DNA of 64,000 nucleotides, taken from Allobosea sp. CS1GBMeth4 (GTDB lineage: Bacteria; Pseudomonadota; Alphaproteobacteria; Rhizobiales; Beijerinckiaceae). Positions 54,105-62,684 of the stretch are shown piece by piece. Each line of letters opens with the position of its first letter. Positions within the stretch are counted from its first letter, which is position 1. Both the position numbers and the translations under genes were made by a program. The DNA lies in contig NZ_FYAS01000031.1 in the NCBI RefSeq assembly GCF_900185715.1, forward strand, positions 160,494 through 224,493, written 5' to 3'. The notes under the pieces are model-generated. The model saw only the letters and a list, made by a program, of their open reading frames with translations, did not search any database and was not told the origin of the DNA.

Positions 54105-57083
54105 ATGCTGATCAAGCGCAAATCCGCCGACGTCCAGCGCGGCCGCCTGCAGAGCGCCCTCGGGGGCCTCGCTTCCGGCGTGATGGACCGCCGTTCCTTC
54201 CTGCGCCGCTCCGGTCTCGTCGCCGGCGGCGTCGCCGCTGCCTCGGCGCTGCAGATCGGCGCCGTCCGCAAGGCGGAGGCCGCCGGCTACGGCCCGGCGA
54301 CCGGCACCAAGGTCGTCAAGAACATCTGCACGCATTGCTCGGTCGGCTGTACGGTCAAGGCCGAGGTCGCCAACGGCGTCTGGGTCGGTCAGGAGCCGGC
54401 CTGGGAAAGCCCGATCAATCGCGGCAGCCATTGCGCCAAGGGCGCCTCGGTGCGCGAGCTGGTCCATGGCGACCGCCGCATCAAGTATCCGATGAAGCTC
54501 GTCGACGGGCAGTGGCAGCGCCTGTCCTGGGACCAGGCGGTCAGCGAGATCGGCGACAAGATGATGGAGATCCGGGCCAAGTCCGGCGCCGACTCCGTCT
54601 ATCTGCTCGGCTCGGCCAAGTTCTCCAACGAAGGCTCCTATCTGTTCCGCAAGTTCGCGGCCTTCTGGGGCACCAACAATGTCGACCACCAGGCGCGCAT
54701 CTGCCACTCGACCACGGTCGCGGGCGTCGCGAACGTCTGGGGCTACGGCGCCATGACCAATTCCTATAACGACATCCGCAATTCGAAGACCGTGCTGTTC
54801 ATGGGCTCGAACGCGGCCGAGGCGCATCCGGTGGCGATGCAGCACATCCTGACCGGCAAGGAGACGCAGCGCGCCAACGTCATCGTCTTCGATCCGCGCC
54901 TCACCCGCACGGCGGCGCACGCCACCGACTATGTCCGCTTCCGCTCCGGTACCGACATCGCGGTGATCTGGGGCCTGCTGTGGCACATCTTCCAGAACGG
55001 CTGGGAGGACAAGGCCTTCATCGCCGCGCGCGTCCACGGCATGGACGACGTCCGCAAGGAGGTCGAGAAATACGATCCCAAGACGGTGGAGGACATCACC
55101 GGCGTTCCCGGCGAGCAGATGAAGCGTGTCGCCCAGACCTTCGCCACGGTGAAGCCGGCGACCTTCATCTGGTGCATGGGCGTGACGCAGCATTCGGTCG
55201 GAACGGCGAATGTCCGCGCCATCTGCACGCTGCTGCTGGCGACCGGCAATGTCGGCTCGACCGGCACCGGCGCCAACATCTTCCGCGGCCACTGCAACGT
55301 CCAGGGCGCGACCGATTTCGGCCTCGATATCTCGAACCTGCCTTGCTACTACGGCCTGGTCGAGGGCGCCTGGCGCCACTGGGCCCGCGTCTGGGGCGTC
55401 GACTACGACTACTTCGTCTCGCGCTTCGACGAGGTTCCGGCCAAGGGCGGCCGCCCGGCCCGCACCCGCAAGCAGAACATGGAGACCTCGGGCCACACCT
55501 CGACCCGCTGGTTCGACGCCGCGAACCTGCCGGCCGAGCAGGTCGACCAGAAAGACAACCTCAAGGCCATGTTCGTCATGGGCCATGGCGGCAACACCAT
55601 CCCGCGCATGCCCGACGCGGTGAAGGGGCTCGAGAAGCTCGACCTGCTCGTCGTCTGCGACCCGCATCCGACCAATTTCGTCTCGCTGGGCGGCCGCAAG
55701 AACGGCACCTATCTCCTCCCGATCTGCACGCAGTTCGAGACCTCGGGTTCGCGCACCTGCTCGAACCGCTCGGTGCAATGGGGCGAGAAGGTCGTCGAGC
55801 CGATCTTCGAATCCGCCAGCGACTACGCCGTCATCTACAAGCTCTCGCAGAAGCTCGGCTTCGCCGCGCCGATGTTCAAGAACTACCAGATGGTCCAGGG
55901 CAAGATCGGCCTGGAGCCGACGGCGGAATCGATCCTTAAGGAGATCAACCGCGGCGGCTGGTCGACCGGCTACACCGGCCAGTCCCCGGAGCGCCTGAAG
56001 CTGCACATGGCGAACCAGGACAAGTTCGACGTGGTGACGTTGCGCGGTGCCAAGGGCTCGCCGGTCGAGAACGATTTCTACGGCCTGCCCTGGCCGTGCT
56101 GGGGCACGCCCGAATACAAGCATCCGGGCACCCATATCCTCTACAACACCTCGCTCGAGGCCAAGAATGGCGGCGGCACCTTCCGTCCGCGCTTCGGGCT
56201 CACCCGCGAGCGCACGCTCGCCGACGGCAGCAAGGTCAACGACACGCTGCTCGCCGAGGGCGGCTCCTACTCGCTGAACTCGGAGATCAAGGACGGCTAT
56301 CCCGAGTTCACCATGGGCGTGCTGAAGAAGCTCGGCTGGGACAAGGACCTGACGCCGGCGGAGGCCGCCACCATCGCCTGGATCGGCGGCAACAACATCG
56401 ACGCCGTCTCCTGGACCACCGACCTTTCCGGCGGCATCCAGCGTGTCGCGCTGGAGCATGGCTGCGTGCCCTATGGCAACGGCAAGGCCAGGGCCAATGC
56501 CTGGAACCTGCCTGATCCGGTGCCGGTCCATCGCGAGCCGATCTATTCGCCGCGCGTCGACCTCGTGGCGAAGTGGCCGGCGCGGCCGGACGAGCGCACG
56601 CTGCGCATCCCCAACCTGCACACCTCGGTGCAGAAGGCGGCCGTCGAGAAGGGCATCGCGAAATCCTTCCCGATCGTGCTGACCTCCGGCCGCCTCGTCG
56701 AATACGAAGGCGGCGGCGAGGAGACGCGCTCGAACAAATGGCTGGCCGAGCTGCAGCAGGACATGTTCGTCGAGATCAATCCGGCGGACGCGGCCGAGCG
56801 CGGCATCAGGGACGGCGCCTTCGTCTGGGTGACCGGGCCGGAGAACAACTCCAAGGCCAGGGTCAAGGCGCTGGTCACCGAGCGCGTCGGCAAGGGCGCG
56901 GCCTTCATGCCCTTCCATTTCGGCGGCTTCTTCCAGGGCGTCGATCAGCGCGGCAACTACCCGAAGGGCGCCGACCCAATCGTGCTCGGCGAATCCGTGA
57001 ACACCGTCACCACCTATGGCTACGACCCCGTGACCGCCATGCACGAAGGCAAGGTCACGCTGTGCCAGATCGCGGCGGCGTGA
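54105..57083 (+). CDS. fdhA: Formate dehydrogenase alpha subunit (FDH-3/FdnG type)
   Basis: A 992-residue molybdo-bis-MGD enzyme that oxidises formate to CO2. The Tat signal has DRRSFLRRSG (residues 28-37). The proximal 4Fe-4S cluster is bound by C75, C78, C82 and C110 (ICTHCSVGC ... SHCAKG). The active site reads HQARIC(200)HSTT; Cys200 stands where E. coli FDH-N has selenocysteine, followed by the catalytic His201. The MGD-binding parts include VMGHGGNTIPRMPD. The enzyme would act in the periplasm, bound to the beta and gamma subunits encoded next. AGGAGG precedes ATG 54105. Confidence 0.96.
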   Translation: MLIKRKSADVQRGRLQSALGGLASGVMDRRSFLRRSGLVAGGVAAASALQIGAVRKAEAAGYGPATGTKVVKNICTHCSVGCTVKAEVANGVWVGQEPAWESPINRGSHCAKGASVRELVHGDRRIKYPMKLVDGQWQRLSWDQAVSEIGDKMMEIRAKSGADSVYLLGSAKFSNEGSYLFRKFAAFWGTNNVDHQARICHSTTVAGVANVWGYGAMTNSYNDIRNSKTVLFMGSNAAEAHPVAMQHILTGKETQRANVIVFDPRLTRTAAHATDYVRFRSGTDIAVIWGLLWHIFQNGWEDKAFIAARVHGMDDVRKEVEKYDPKTVEDITGVPGEQMKRVAQTFATVKPATFIWCMGVTQHSVGTANVRAICTLLLATGNVGSTGTGANIFRGHCNVQGATDFGLDISNLPCYYGLVEGAWRHWARVWGVDYDYFVSRFDEVPAKGGRPARTRKQNMETSGHTSTRWFDAANLPAEQVDQKDNLKAMFVMGHGGNTIPRMPDAVKGLEKLDLLVVCDPHPTNFVSLGGRKNGTYLLPICTQFETSGSRTCSNRSVQWGEKVVEPIFESASDYAVIYKLSQKLGFAAPMFKNYQMVQGKIGLEPTAESILKEINRGGWSTGYTGQSPERLKLHMANQDKFDVVTLRGAKGSPVENDFYGLPWPCWGTPEYKHPGTHILYNTSLEAKNGGGTFRPRFGLTRERTLADGSKVNDTLLAEGGSYSLNSEIKDGYPEFTMGVLKKLGWDKDLTPAEAATIAWIGGNNIDAVSWTTDLSGGIQRVALEHGCVPYGNGKARANAWNLPDPVPVHREPIYSPRVDLVAKWPARPDERTLRIPNLHTSVQKAAVEKGIAKSFPIVLTSGRLVEYEGGGEETRSNKWLAELQQDMFVEINPADAAERGIRDGAFVWVTGPENNSKARVKALVTERVGKGAAFMPFHFGGFFQGVDQRGNYPKGADPIVLGESVNTVTTYGYDPVTAMHEGKVTLCQIAAA

Positions 57084-57097
57084 GGAGGAACTGAACC

Positions 57098-57694
57098 ATG
57101 GCCCGGATGAAATTCCTCTGCGACGCCGATCGCTGCATCGAGTGCAACGCCTGCGTCACCGCCTGCAAGAACGAGAACGACGTGCCCTGGGGCATCAACC
57201 GCCGGCGCGTCGTCACCATCAATGACGGCAAGCCGGGCGAGCGCTCGGTCTCAATGGCCTGCATGCACTGCACCGACGCGCCCTGTGCCGCCGTCTGCCC
57301 GGTCGACTGCTTCTACACCACGGCCGATGCCGTCGTGCTGCACAACAAGGATCTCTGCATCGGCTGCGGCTATTGCTTCTACGCCTGCCCGTTCGGCGCC
57401 CCGCAATATCCGAAGGTCAGCAATTTCGGCTCGCGCGGCAAGATGGACAAGTGCACCTACTGCTCCGGCGGCCCGGAGGCCGACCTCTCGCCCGCCGAAT
57501 TCCAGAAATACGGATCGAACCGCCTCGCAGAGGGCAAGCTGCCGCTCTGCGCCGAGATGTGCTCGACCAAGTCGCTGCTCGCCGGCGACGGCGAGATGAT
57601 CGCGCAGATCTACAAGGAGCGCGTGGTCAAGCGCGGCTACGGCTCCGGCGCCTGGGGCTGGCAGACGGCCTACCGGGAAACCATCGCAATCTGA
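57098..57694 (+). CDS. fdhB: Formate dehydrogenase beta (Fe-S) subunit
   Basis: A 198-residue electron-transfer subunit with four 4Fe-4S clusters: CIECNACVTACK (C13, 16, 19, 23), CMHCTDAPCAAVCPVD, CIGCGYCFYACPFG and the later CTYC ... CAEMCS pair. No signal peptide is seen, so it probably rides through Tat with the alpha subunit. It links FdhA to the cytochrome b subunit. GAGGAAC precedes ATG 57098. A stem-loop separates it from fdhC. Confidence 0.95.
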   Translation: MARMKFLCDADRCIECNACVTACKNENDVPWGINRRRVVTINDGKPGERSVSMACMHCTDAPCAAVCPVDCFYTTADAVVLHNKDLCIGCGYCFYACPFGAPQYPKVSNFGSRGKMDKCTYCSGGPEADLSPAEFQKYGSNRLAEGKLPLCAEMCSTKSLLAGDGEMIAQIYKERVVKRGYGSGAWGWQTAYRETIAI

Positions 57695-57697
57695 GCT

Positions 57698-57746
57698 GGG
57701 GGAGGGGGGCGCATCACGGCCGGAAAGGCCGGGTGCGTTCCTCCCC
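57698..57746 (+). promoter_or_regulatory. Strong stem-loop between fdhB and fdhC
   Basis: GGGGAGG ... CCTCCCC outer arms and CGGCC-GGAAA-GGCCG inner stem with further partial pairing (GCGCA / TGCG) form a long hairpin without a T tract. It may slow RNA decay or attenuate transcription before fdhC. Confidence 0.55.
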
Positions 57747-57779
57747 AGGTCGACCCCGCCTTCGCGAAAGGATGCCGCA

Positions 57780-58784
57780 ATGTCGCTCGGCGCTCATCTC
57801 CGCTTCCTCGTCACGGCGCTGCTGCTGGCCGTCGCGGTCGGCTTCGCCCAGCCGGGGGAGGCCCAGCAGGTCAATCCGACCGCGGATTCGGTCAAGGAGC
57901 AGCAGTTCCTCGACGCTCTGAAGGCCAACCCTTCGGCCGAGCTCAGGGGCAGGGTCACGATCCCCGACGCCAAGTCGGCGACGCTGGAGCGGCCGGCGGG
58001 ACGCGAATGGCGTGCCTTCCATCAGGGCACGATGACCAAGGTCGGTGCGGTCGCCGTGCTCGGCACGCTGATCGCGGTCGTCGCCTTCTACCTCTTCCGC
58101 GGGCGCATCCGGCTCGAGAGCGGCCCGTCCGGGCAGAGGCTGACGCGCTTCAACGGTTTCGAGCGCTTCGTCCACTGGCTCACCGCCGCCTGCTTCATCG
58201 TGCTCGCGCTGTCGGGGCTCAACGTCACCTTCGGCAAGTCGCTGCTGCTGCCGCTGGTCGGGCCCGAGGCCTTCACCGCCGTCTCCACCGTGGCGAAATG
58301 GGCTCACAACTATCTCGCCTGGCCGTTCATGCTCGGCGTCGCGCTGATGTTCCTCGTCTGGATCAAGGACAACATCCCCGGCATGGTCGACATCCGCTGG
58401 TTCCTGGCCGGCGGCGGCATCGTCGGCAAGGGCCATCCGGCGGCGAAGCGTTTCAATGGCGGCCAGAAGGCGCTCTTCTGGATCGTCGTGGTCGGCGGCG
58501 CCGCGCTCGCCGTCTCGGGCATCAACCTGCTCTTCCCCGCCGAGGCCGGCGGCGTGCTCAACCTGCAATTCTGGAACATGCTCCACGGCATCGTCGGCGT
58601 GCTGATGGTCGCCACCATCCTCGGCCACATCTATATCGGCACGATCGGCATGGAGGGAGCCTTCGACGCGATGGGGTCGGGAGAGGTCGATCTAAACTGG
58701 GCCAAGGCGCATCACTCGCTCTGGGTCGCCGACGAGATGCGCAAGGGCGACGTCCACGGCGGCAAGCTGCAGCCGGCGGAGTAG
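57780..58784 (+). CDS. fdhC: Formate dehydrogenase gamma subunit (cytochrome b)
   Basis: A 334-residue membrane subunit. A signal sequence (residues 1-28) and about 55 periplasmic residues precede a helix near 86-106, then the cytochrome b core with four helices (about 130-150, 175-195, 232-252, 268-290). Histidines H132, H176, H269 and H283 are candidates for heme b ligands. It passes electrons from formate to quinone. The N-terminal extension is typical of the FDH-3 class but absent from E. coli FdnI. GAAAGGA precedes ATG 57780. Confidence 0.93.
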   Translation: MSLGAHLRFLVTALLLAVAVGFAQPGEAQQVNPTADSVKEQQFLDALKANPSAELRGRVTIPDAKSATLERPAGREWRAFHQGTMTKVGAVAVLGTLIAVVAFYLFRGRIRLESGPSGQRLTRFNGFERFVHWLTAACFIVLALSGLNVTFGKSLLLPLVGPEAFTAVSTVAKWAHNYLAWPFMLGVALMFLVWIKDNIPGMVDIRWFLAGGGIVGKGHPAAKRFNGGQKALFWIVVVGGAALAVSGINLLFPAEAGGVLNLQFWNMLHGIVGVLMVATILGHIYIGTIGMEGAFDAMGSGEVDLNWAKAHHSLWVADEMRKGDVHGGKLQPAE

Positions 58785-58911
58785 AGCGATACTTCGCCGC
58801 CGGCGCGGCGAAGCAGTCCGGGCGGAAATTCGCCCGCTCCGGGAACGCTTCGTCGCCACTGCTCGCAACGGCGGCGACCCTTGACCCGCCGAGGTCATTT
58901 GCACGATGACA

Positions 58912-58944
58912 GCCGGGCGCTCTTCGCGCCCGGCTTCGTTTCTT
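58912..58944 (+). terminator. Putative intrinsic terminator after fdhC
   Basis: GCCGGGCGC-TCTTC-GCGCCCGGC followed by TTCGTTTCTT. A perfect 9-bp stem with an imperfect T tract, just before mobB. It could separate the FDH transcript from mobB-moeA, or only partly terminate. Confidence 0.75.
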
Positions 58945-58961
58945 GAGGGATGCCCTTGTCG

Positions 58962-59492
58962 ATGCGCGTGATCGGGCTGGCCGGTTGGAGCGGAGCCGGC
59001 AAGACGACCTTGCTGACCGGGCTGATCCCGGAATTCGAGCGGCGGGGCATCCGGGTCTCGACGATCAAGCACGCGCATCACGCCTTCGACCTCGATACGT
59101 CCGGCAAGGATTCATGGGCCCACCGTCAGGCTGGTGCGGCCGAGGTGCTGATCTCGTCGGCGAAGCGCTGGGCGCTGCTGCACGAATTGCGCGACGAGCC
59201 GGAACCCGCGCTCCCGGAGCTGCTGTCCAGGCTGTCTCCCGTCGATCTCGTCATCGTCGAGGGCTTCAAGCGCGATCCACATGCCAAGCTTGAGGTCTAT
59301 CGTGCCGCCAACGGCAAGCCGCCCCTGCATCCCGGCGATGCCAGCATCGTCGCGATCGCCAGCGATACCGCCTTTCCGGGCGCCGGCCGCCCGGTGATCG
59401 GGCTCGACGAACTGCCGGCCATCGCCGATTGTCTCCTCGCCGAGGCGCAGCCCCTGGACCAGGTGCTGGCGCGGGCGAGGGGAGAGGTCTGA
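58962..59492 (+). CDS. mobB: Molybdopterin-guanine dinucleotide biosynthesis adaptor
   Basis: A 176-residue P-loop GTPase. Walker A GWSGAGKTT at 8-16 and the DLVIVEGFKRDPHAKLEVYR segment are the MobB signatures. MobB supports guanine nucleotide delivery during bis-MGD formation, although it is not essential in E. coli. ATG 58962 fits the family N-terminus; ATG 58950 is an alternative that lies too close to GAGGG. It starts 18 bases after the putative terminator and is followed by moeA after one base. Confidence 0.93.
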   Translation: MRVIGLAGWSGAGKTTLLTGLIPEFERRGIRVSTIKHAHHAFDLDTSGKDSWAHRQAGAAEVLISSAKRWALLHELRDEPEPALPELLSRLSPVDLVIVEGFKRDPHAKLEVYRAANGKPPLHPGDASIVAIASDTAFPGAGRPVIGLDELPAIADCLLAEAQPLDQVLARARGEV

Positions 59493-59493
59493 G

Positions 59494-60747
59494 ATGGCGC
59501 AGCTCAGCGCGGATGCCGACGCCTTCGGGCCGATGCTGACGGTCGAGCAGGCCGCCGAGCGTGCGACCGGCCGGATCACGACGGTCGCGGGCGTCGAGAC
59601 CGTCCCGCTCGCCGCGGCGGACGGGCGTGTGCTCGCGCATGAGGTCGTCGCGGCGGTCGATCTGCCGCCCTTCGCCAATTCGGCGGTCGACGGCTACGCG
59701 GTCCGCTTCGCCGACCTCGCGGCGGCGACGGTGACGCGGCTGCCGCTCGCCGGCCGGGTCGCCGCCGGTGCCGACGCCGCCGGCGTCGCGACGGAGCGGG
59801 TCGCGGTCCGGGTCTTCACCGGCGCGCCGCTGCCGCCCGGCGCGGAGACGGTCTTCATGCAGGAGGATGTCGCGCTGGAGGATGGCGCGGTCGTTCTGCC
59901 GCCCGGGCTGAAGCCGGGAGCCAATGCCCGCCCGGCCGGCGAGGACCTTGCGCGCGGCGCCCCGGCGCTCGCCGCCGGCCGCCGGCTACGCCCGCAGGAC
60001 CTGGCGCTGCTCGCCGCGCTCGGCCTGACCGAGGTCGCGGTGCGCCGCCGTGTTCGGGTCGCGCTCTTCTCGACCGGCGACGAGCTCAACGAGCCCGGCA
60101 CCAGCCTGCCGCCCGCCGGCATCTACGATGCCAATCGCAGCTTGCTGCGGGCGCTCGTCGCCCGCGCCGGGGCGGAGGTCGTCGATCTCGGCATCCTGCG
60201 CGACGAGCCGGCGAGCCTCGCCAGACGGCTCCGTCAGGCGGCGGAGGACTGCGACCTCATCCTCACCTCCGGCGGGGTGTCGACCGGCGAGGAGGACCAC
60301 GTCAAGGCGGCGGTGGAGCAGGTCGGCGAGCTCGCCTTCTGGCGCGTGGCGATCAAGCCCGGCCGGCCGGTGGCGATGGGGCTCGTCGCCGGCAAGCCGT
60401 TCATCGGCCTGCCGGGCAACCCCGTCGCGGTCTTCGTCACCTTCGCCTTCGTCGCCCGCACGGTGATCGCGCTGCTCGCGGGCACGCAGCCGGCGCGTCC
60501 GCGCGCCCTGCCGGTGCGGCTCGGCTTTTCCTACAAGAAGAAGGCCGGGCGGCGTGAATATGTCAGGGTCGCGCTGGCGCCGGGAGCCGACGGCATCGCC
60601 ATTGCCCGCAAGCATCCGCGCGACGGCGCCGGCGTGCTCAGCTCGCTGACCGAGACCGATGGTCTCGTCGAGCTCGCGGACGAGCTGACGAGCGTTACCG
60701 AGGGCTCGATCGCGCCCTTCCTCGCCTATGAGATGCTGACGGGCTGA
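59494..60747 (+). CDS. moeA: Molybdopterin molybdotransferase
   Basis: A 417-residue enzyme that inserts molybdate into adenylated molybdopterin. Signature parts are FANSAVDGYAV, the FTGAPLPPGAETVFMQED segment, LFSTGDELNEPG, the SGGVSTGEEDHVK motif and GLPGNPVAVFVTF. All four MoeA domains appear to be present, including the C-terminal domain. GGGGAGAGG lies upstream of ATG 59494 and inside the mobB end. It converges on the TIGR02186 gene with only three bases between stops. Confidence 0.95.
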   Translation: MAQLSADADAFGPMLTVEQAAERATGRITTVAGVETVPLAAADGRVLAHEVVAAVDLPPFANSAVDGYAVRFADLAAATVTRLPLAGRVAAGADAAGVATERVAVRVFTGAPLPPGAETVFMQEDVALEDGAVVLPPGLKPGANARPAGEDLARGAPALAAGRRLRPQDLALLAALGLTEVAVRRRVRVALFSTGDELNEPGTSLPPAGIYDANRSLLRALVARAGAEVVDLGILRDEPASLARRLRQAAEDCDLILTSGGVSTGEEDHVKAAVEQVGELAFWRVAIKPGRPVAMGLVAGKPFIGLPGNPVAVFVTFAFVARTVIALLAGTQPARPRALPVRLGFSYKKKAGRREYVRVALAPGADGIAIARKHPRDGAGVLSSLTETDGLVELADELTSVTEGSIAPFLAYEMLTG

Positions 60748-60750
60748 GTC

Positions 60751-61521
60751 TCAATCGCGCCGGAAGATCACTGTCGCCAGCCAGCCGAACAGCAGCGCCA
60801 GCGCTGCCGTCGCCAGCCCGTAGACGAATGGCCGGTCATGCGCGGCGGAGGCCAGGCTCTGCTCGATTCCGGTCTTCACAACCTCGAAATTGGTGGTCTG
60901 GCGCGCCAGCACGACGCCGCCCGAATACAACAGGATCTCGACCTCGTAGGGCCCGGTGGGGGCGGTGGCGGGGACCTTGATCGGGGCGCTGAACAGGGCG
61001 GGCGAGAGGAAGGTGACGCCGCGCTCATCGAGCGAATAGAGCTGCTTGCCCTCCAGGATCCGGATCAGGGCTTCGCGGTAGCGGCCGAGGTCGAAGTCGA
61101 AATCGAAGCCGGCCTGCGAGCGCTGTGCGTTGGCGAGGCCGATACGGTCGCGCCGGGCGGCGACCTCCGAGAGGATCTCGTTGATCGGCCGGCTGGTCGA
61201 GACCGAGAGATAGACCGAGCGGTCGGGGAAGCGGCGCTGGCTGCGGTTGATCCAGATCGGGCCGACGCGCTCCTTCTCGCGCACGATCAGCATGCGTTGC
61301 GGGCCGCGCACGGTCACGACGATGGCGTAGGGGTCGCCGCGCGCCACCGAGCGGCCGTCGCGCTCGACCAACCCGAACACGGTGAGCTGGTCGCCGGTGT
61401 AGTTGGAGGCGATCGCGATCCGGTGCGTCGAGAGCGCGGCGATCAGCGTCTCCGCTCCCGCGGGGGCGAGGGGGACCGCCGAGAGCAGGGCGGCGAGCAG
61501 GAGGCGGATGCCGCGCCTCAT
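60751..61521 (-). CDS. TIGR02186 family envelope protein
   Basis: A 256-residue protein with an N-terminal signal peptide (RGIRLLLAALLSAVPLAPAGA), a predicted periplasmic beta-rich domain (residues 25-225) and a C-terminal membrane helix (FVYGLATAALALLFGWLATVIF) with a short basic tail. This matches the TIGR02186 family, known only by its frequent place next to TauE/SafE-type exporters. The ATG at 61521 overlaps the exporter stop by four bases (ATGA), so the two are co-translated and probably interact. Confidence 0.85.
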   Translation of the reverse strand: MRRGIRLLLAALLSAVPLAPAGAETLIAALSTHRIAIASNYTGDQLTVFGLVERDGRSVARGDPYAIVVTVRGPQRMLIVREKERVGPIWINRSQRRFPDRSVYLSVSTSRPINEILSEVAARRDRIGLANAQRSQAGFDFDFDLGRYREALIRILEGKQLYSLDERGVTFLSPALFSAPIKVPATAPTGPYEVEILLYSGGVVLARQTTNFEVVKTGIEQSLASAAHDRPFVYGLATAALALLFGWLATVIFRRD

Positions 61522-62450
61522 CGCTGCACCCCCTCCGGCACGATCACCGAATAGGGCTCGCTCGGTGGCAGGAAGAGCTCGACCGCGAAGCGCAGGCCGA
61601 CCGAGAGGATCAGCAGCGCCAGCAGCAGCCGGAACGACGAGACATTGAGGTTGCGCGCCGCCCGGCCGCCGAATTGCGCGCCGATGACGCCGCCGACCAG
61701 CAACAGCATCGCGAGGATGATGTCGACCGACTGGTTGGTGACGGCGTGCAGCACGGTGGCACCGGTCATGGTGACGAGGATCTGGAACAGTGACGTGCCG
61801 ACCACGACCGCCGGCGGAATCCGGAAGAAATAGATCAGCGCCGGCACGAGCATGAAGCCGCCGCCGACGCCGAGCACGGCGCCGATGAAGCCGATGATGA
61901 CGGCGAGCCCCGCGATCGGGATCACGCTGGCGTAGAGCTGCGAGCGCGGGAAGCGCATGCGAAGCGGCAGGCCCATCCAGGCCGGGTGCGAGCCGGCCTC
62001 GCGGCGCAGGCGGACCGGCTTGCCCGCCCGGTCGCGCATCGCGGCGCGCACCGCGTCGAACAGCATCAGCCCGCCGATGCAGGTGAAGAGCGTGACATAG
62101 GACAGGGTGATCACCAGCTCGAGCTGGCCGAGGCGCCGCATCGAGTTGAAGAACAGCACGCCCATGATCGTGCCGACGATGCCGCCCCCGACCAGGATGC
62201 CGCCGAGCTTGAAGTCGAGTGCGTTGCGCCGCCAATAGGTCAGCACCCCGGTCATCGACGAGCCGGCGACCTGGGCGGCGACGGTCGCGACGGCGACGGC
62301 AGGCGGGATGTCGAGGAAGATCAGCAGGGGCGTCAGCAGGAAGCCGCCGCCGACGCCGAACAGACCCGAGATGAAGCCGACCGCGCCGCTCAGACCAAGG
62401 ACGAGGAAAATGCTGATCGGCAGTTCCGCGATCGGGAGATAGATCTGCAC
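61518..62450 (-). CDS. TauE/SafE (TSUP) family anion exporter
   Basis: A 310-residue membrane protein of the sulfite exporter family with about eight helices. The duplicated family motif appears as SGLFGVGGGFLLTPLLIF near the N-terminus and AVLGVGGGFMLVPALIYF in the second half. Members export sulfite, sulfoacetate or other sulfur-containing anions. Translation appears to start at GTG 62450; GGAAGG is very close upstream, so the exact start is uncertain. It is translationally coupled to TIGR02186. Confidence 0.9.
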   Translation of the reverse strand: MQIYLPIAELPISIFLVLGLSGAVGFISGLFGVGGGFLLTPLLIFLDIPPAVAVATVAAQVAGSSMTGVLTYWRRNALDFKLGGILVGGGIVGTIMGVLFFNSMRRLGQLELVITLSYVTLFTCIGGLMLFDAVRAAMRDRAGKPVRLRREAGSHPAWMGLPLRMRFPRSQLYASVIPIAGLAVIIGFIGAVLGVGGGFMLVPALIYFFRIPPAVVVGTSLFQILVTMTGATVLHAVTNQSVDIILAMLLLVGGVIGAQFGGRAARNLNVSSFRLLLALLILSVGLRFAVELFLPPSEPYSVIVPEGVQR

Positions 62451-62684
62451 CCTTCCAAAACCTCGCCGGTCGTCGGCGCCGTCCCACGCCTGGCATGATC
62501 CGCAGAAGTGAATAGCACTTTTGCGACGAGAACATGCCTGGAATGTCGGACCGTCGCGAATCCCTGTCGTTCAGCCGGTTCCAGCGAAACGGAAGGCGCT
62601 CCGTAGCGTCGAAGCGCAGACACTACGGCCGAAACCTTTTCAATTTGTGCCGCTCTGAACCGCTTTCGGCGCGTCCCCGGGAGC

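Noticed and set aside
54702..54704. Possible selenocysteine codon in fdhA
   Set aside because: The codon at the active-site position is TGC (Cys200), and no in-frame TGA occurs before the terminal stop.
54078..57044. A 988-codon minus-strand open frame opposite fdhA
   Set aside because: Antisense shadow in high-GC DNA; fdhA has full family motifs, while the antisense product has none.
58785..58911. Small gene between fdhC and mobB
   Set aside because: No frame with start, ribosome-binding site and sensible product; only small GC-rich hairpins were seen.
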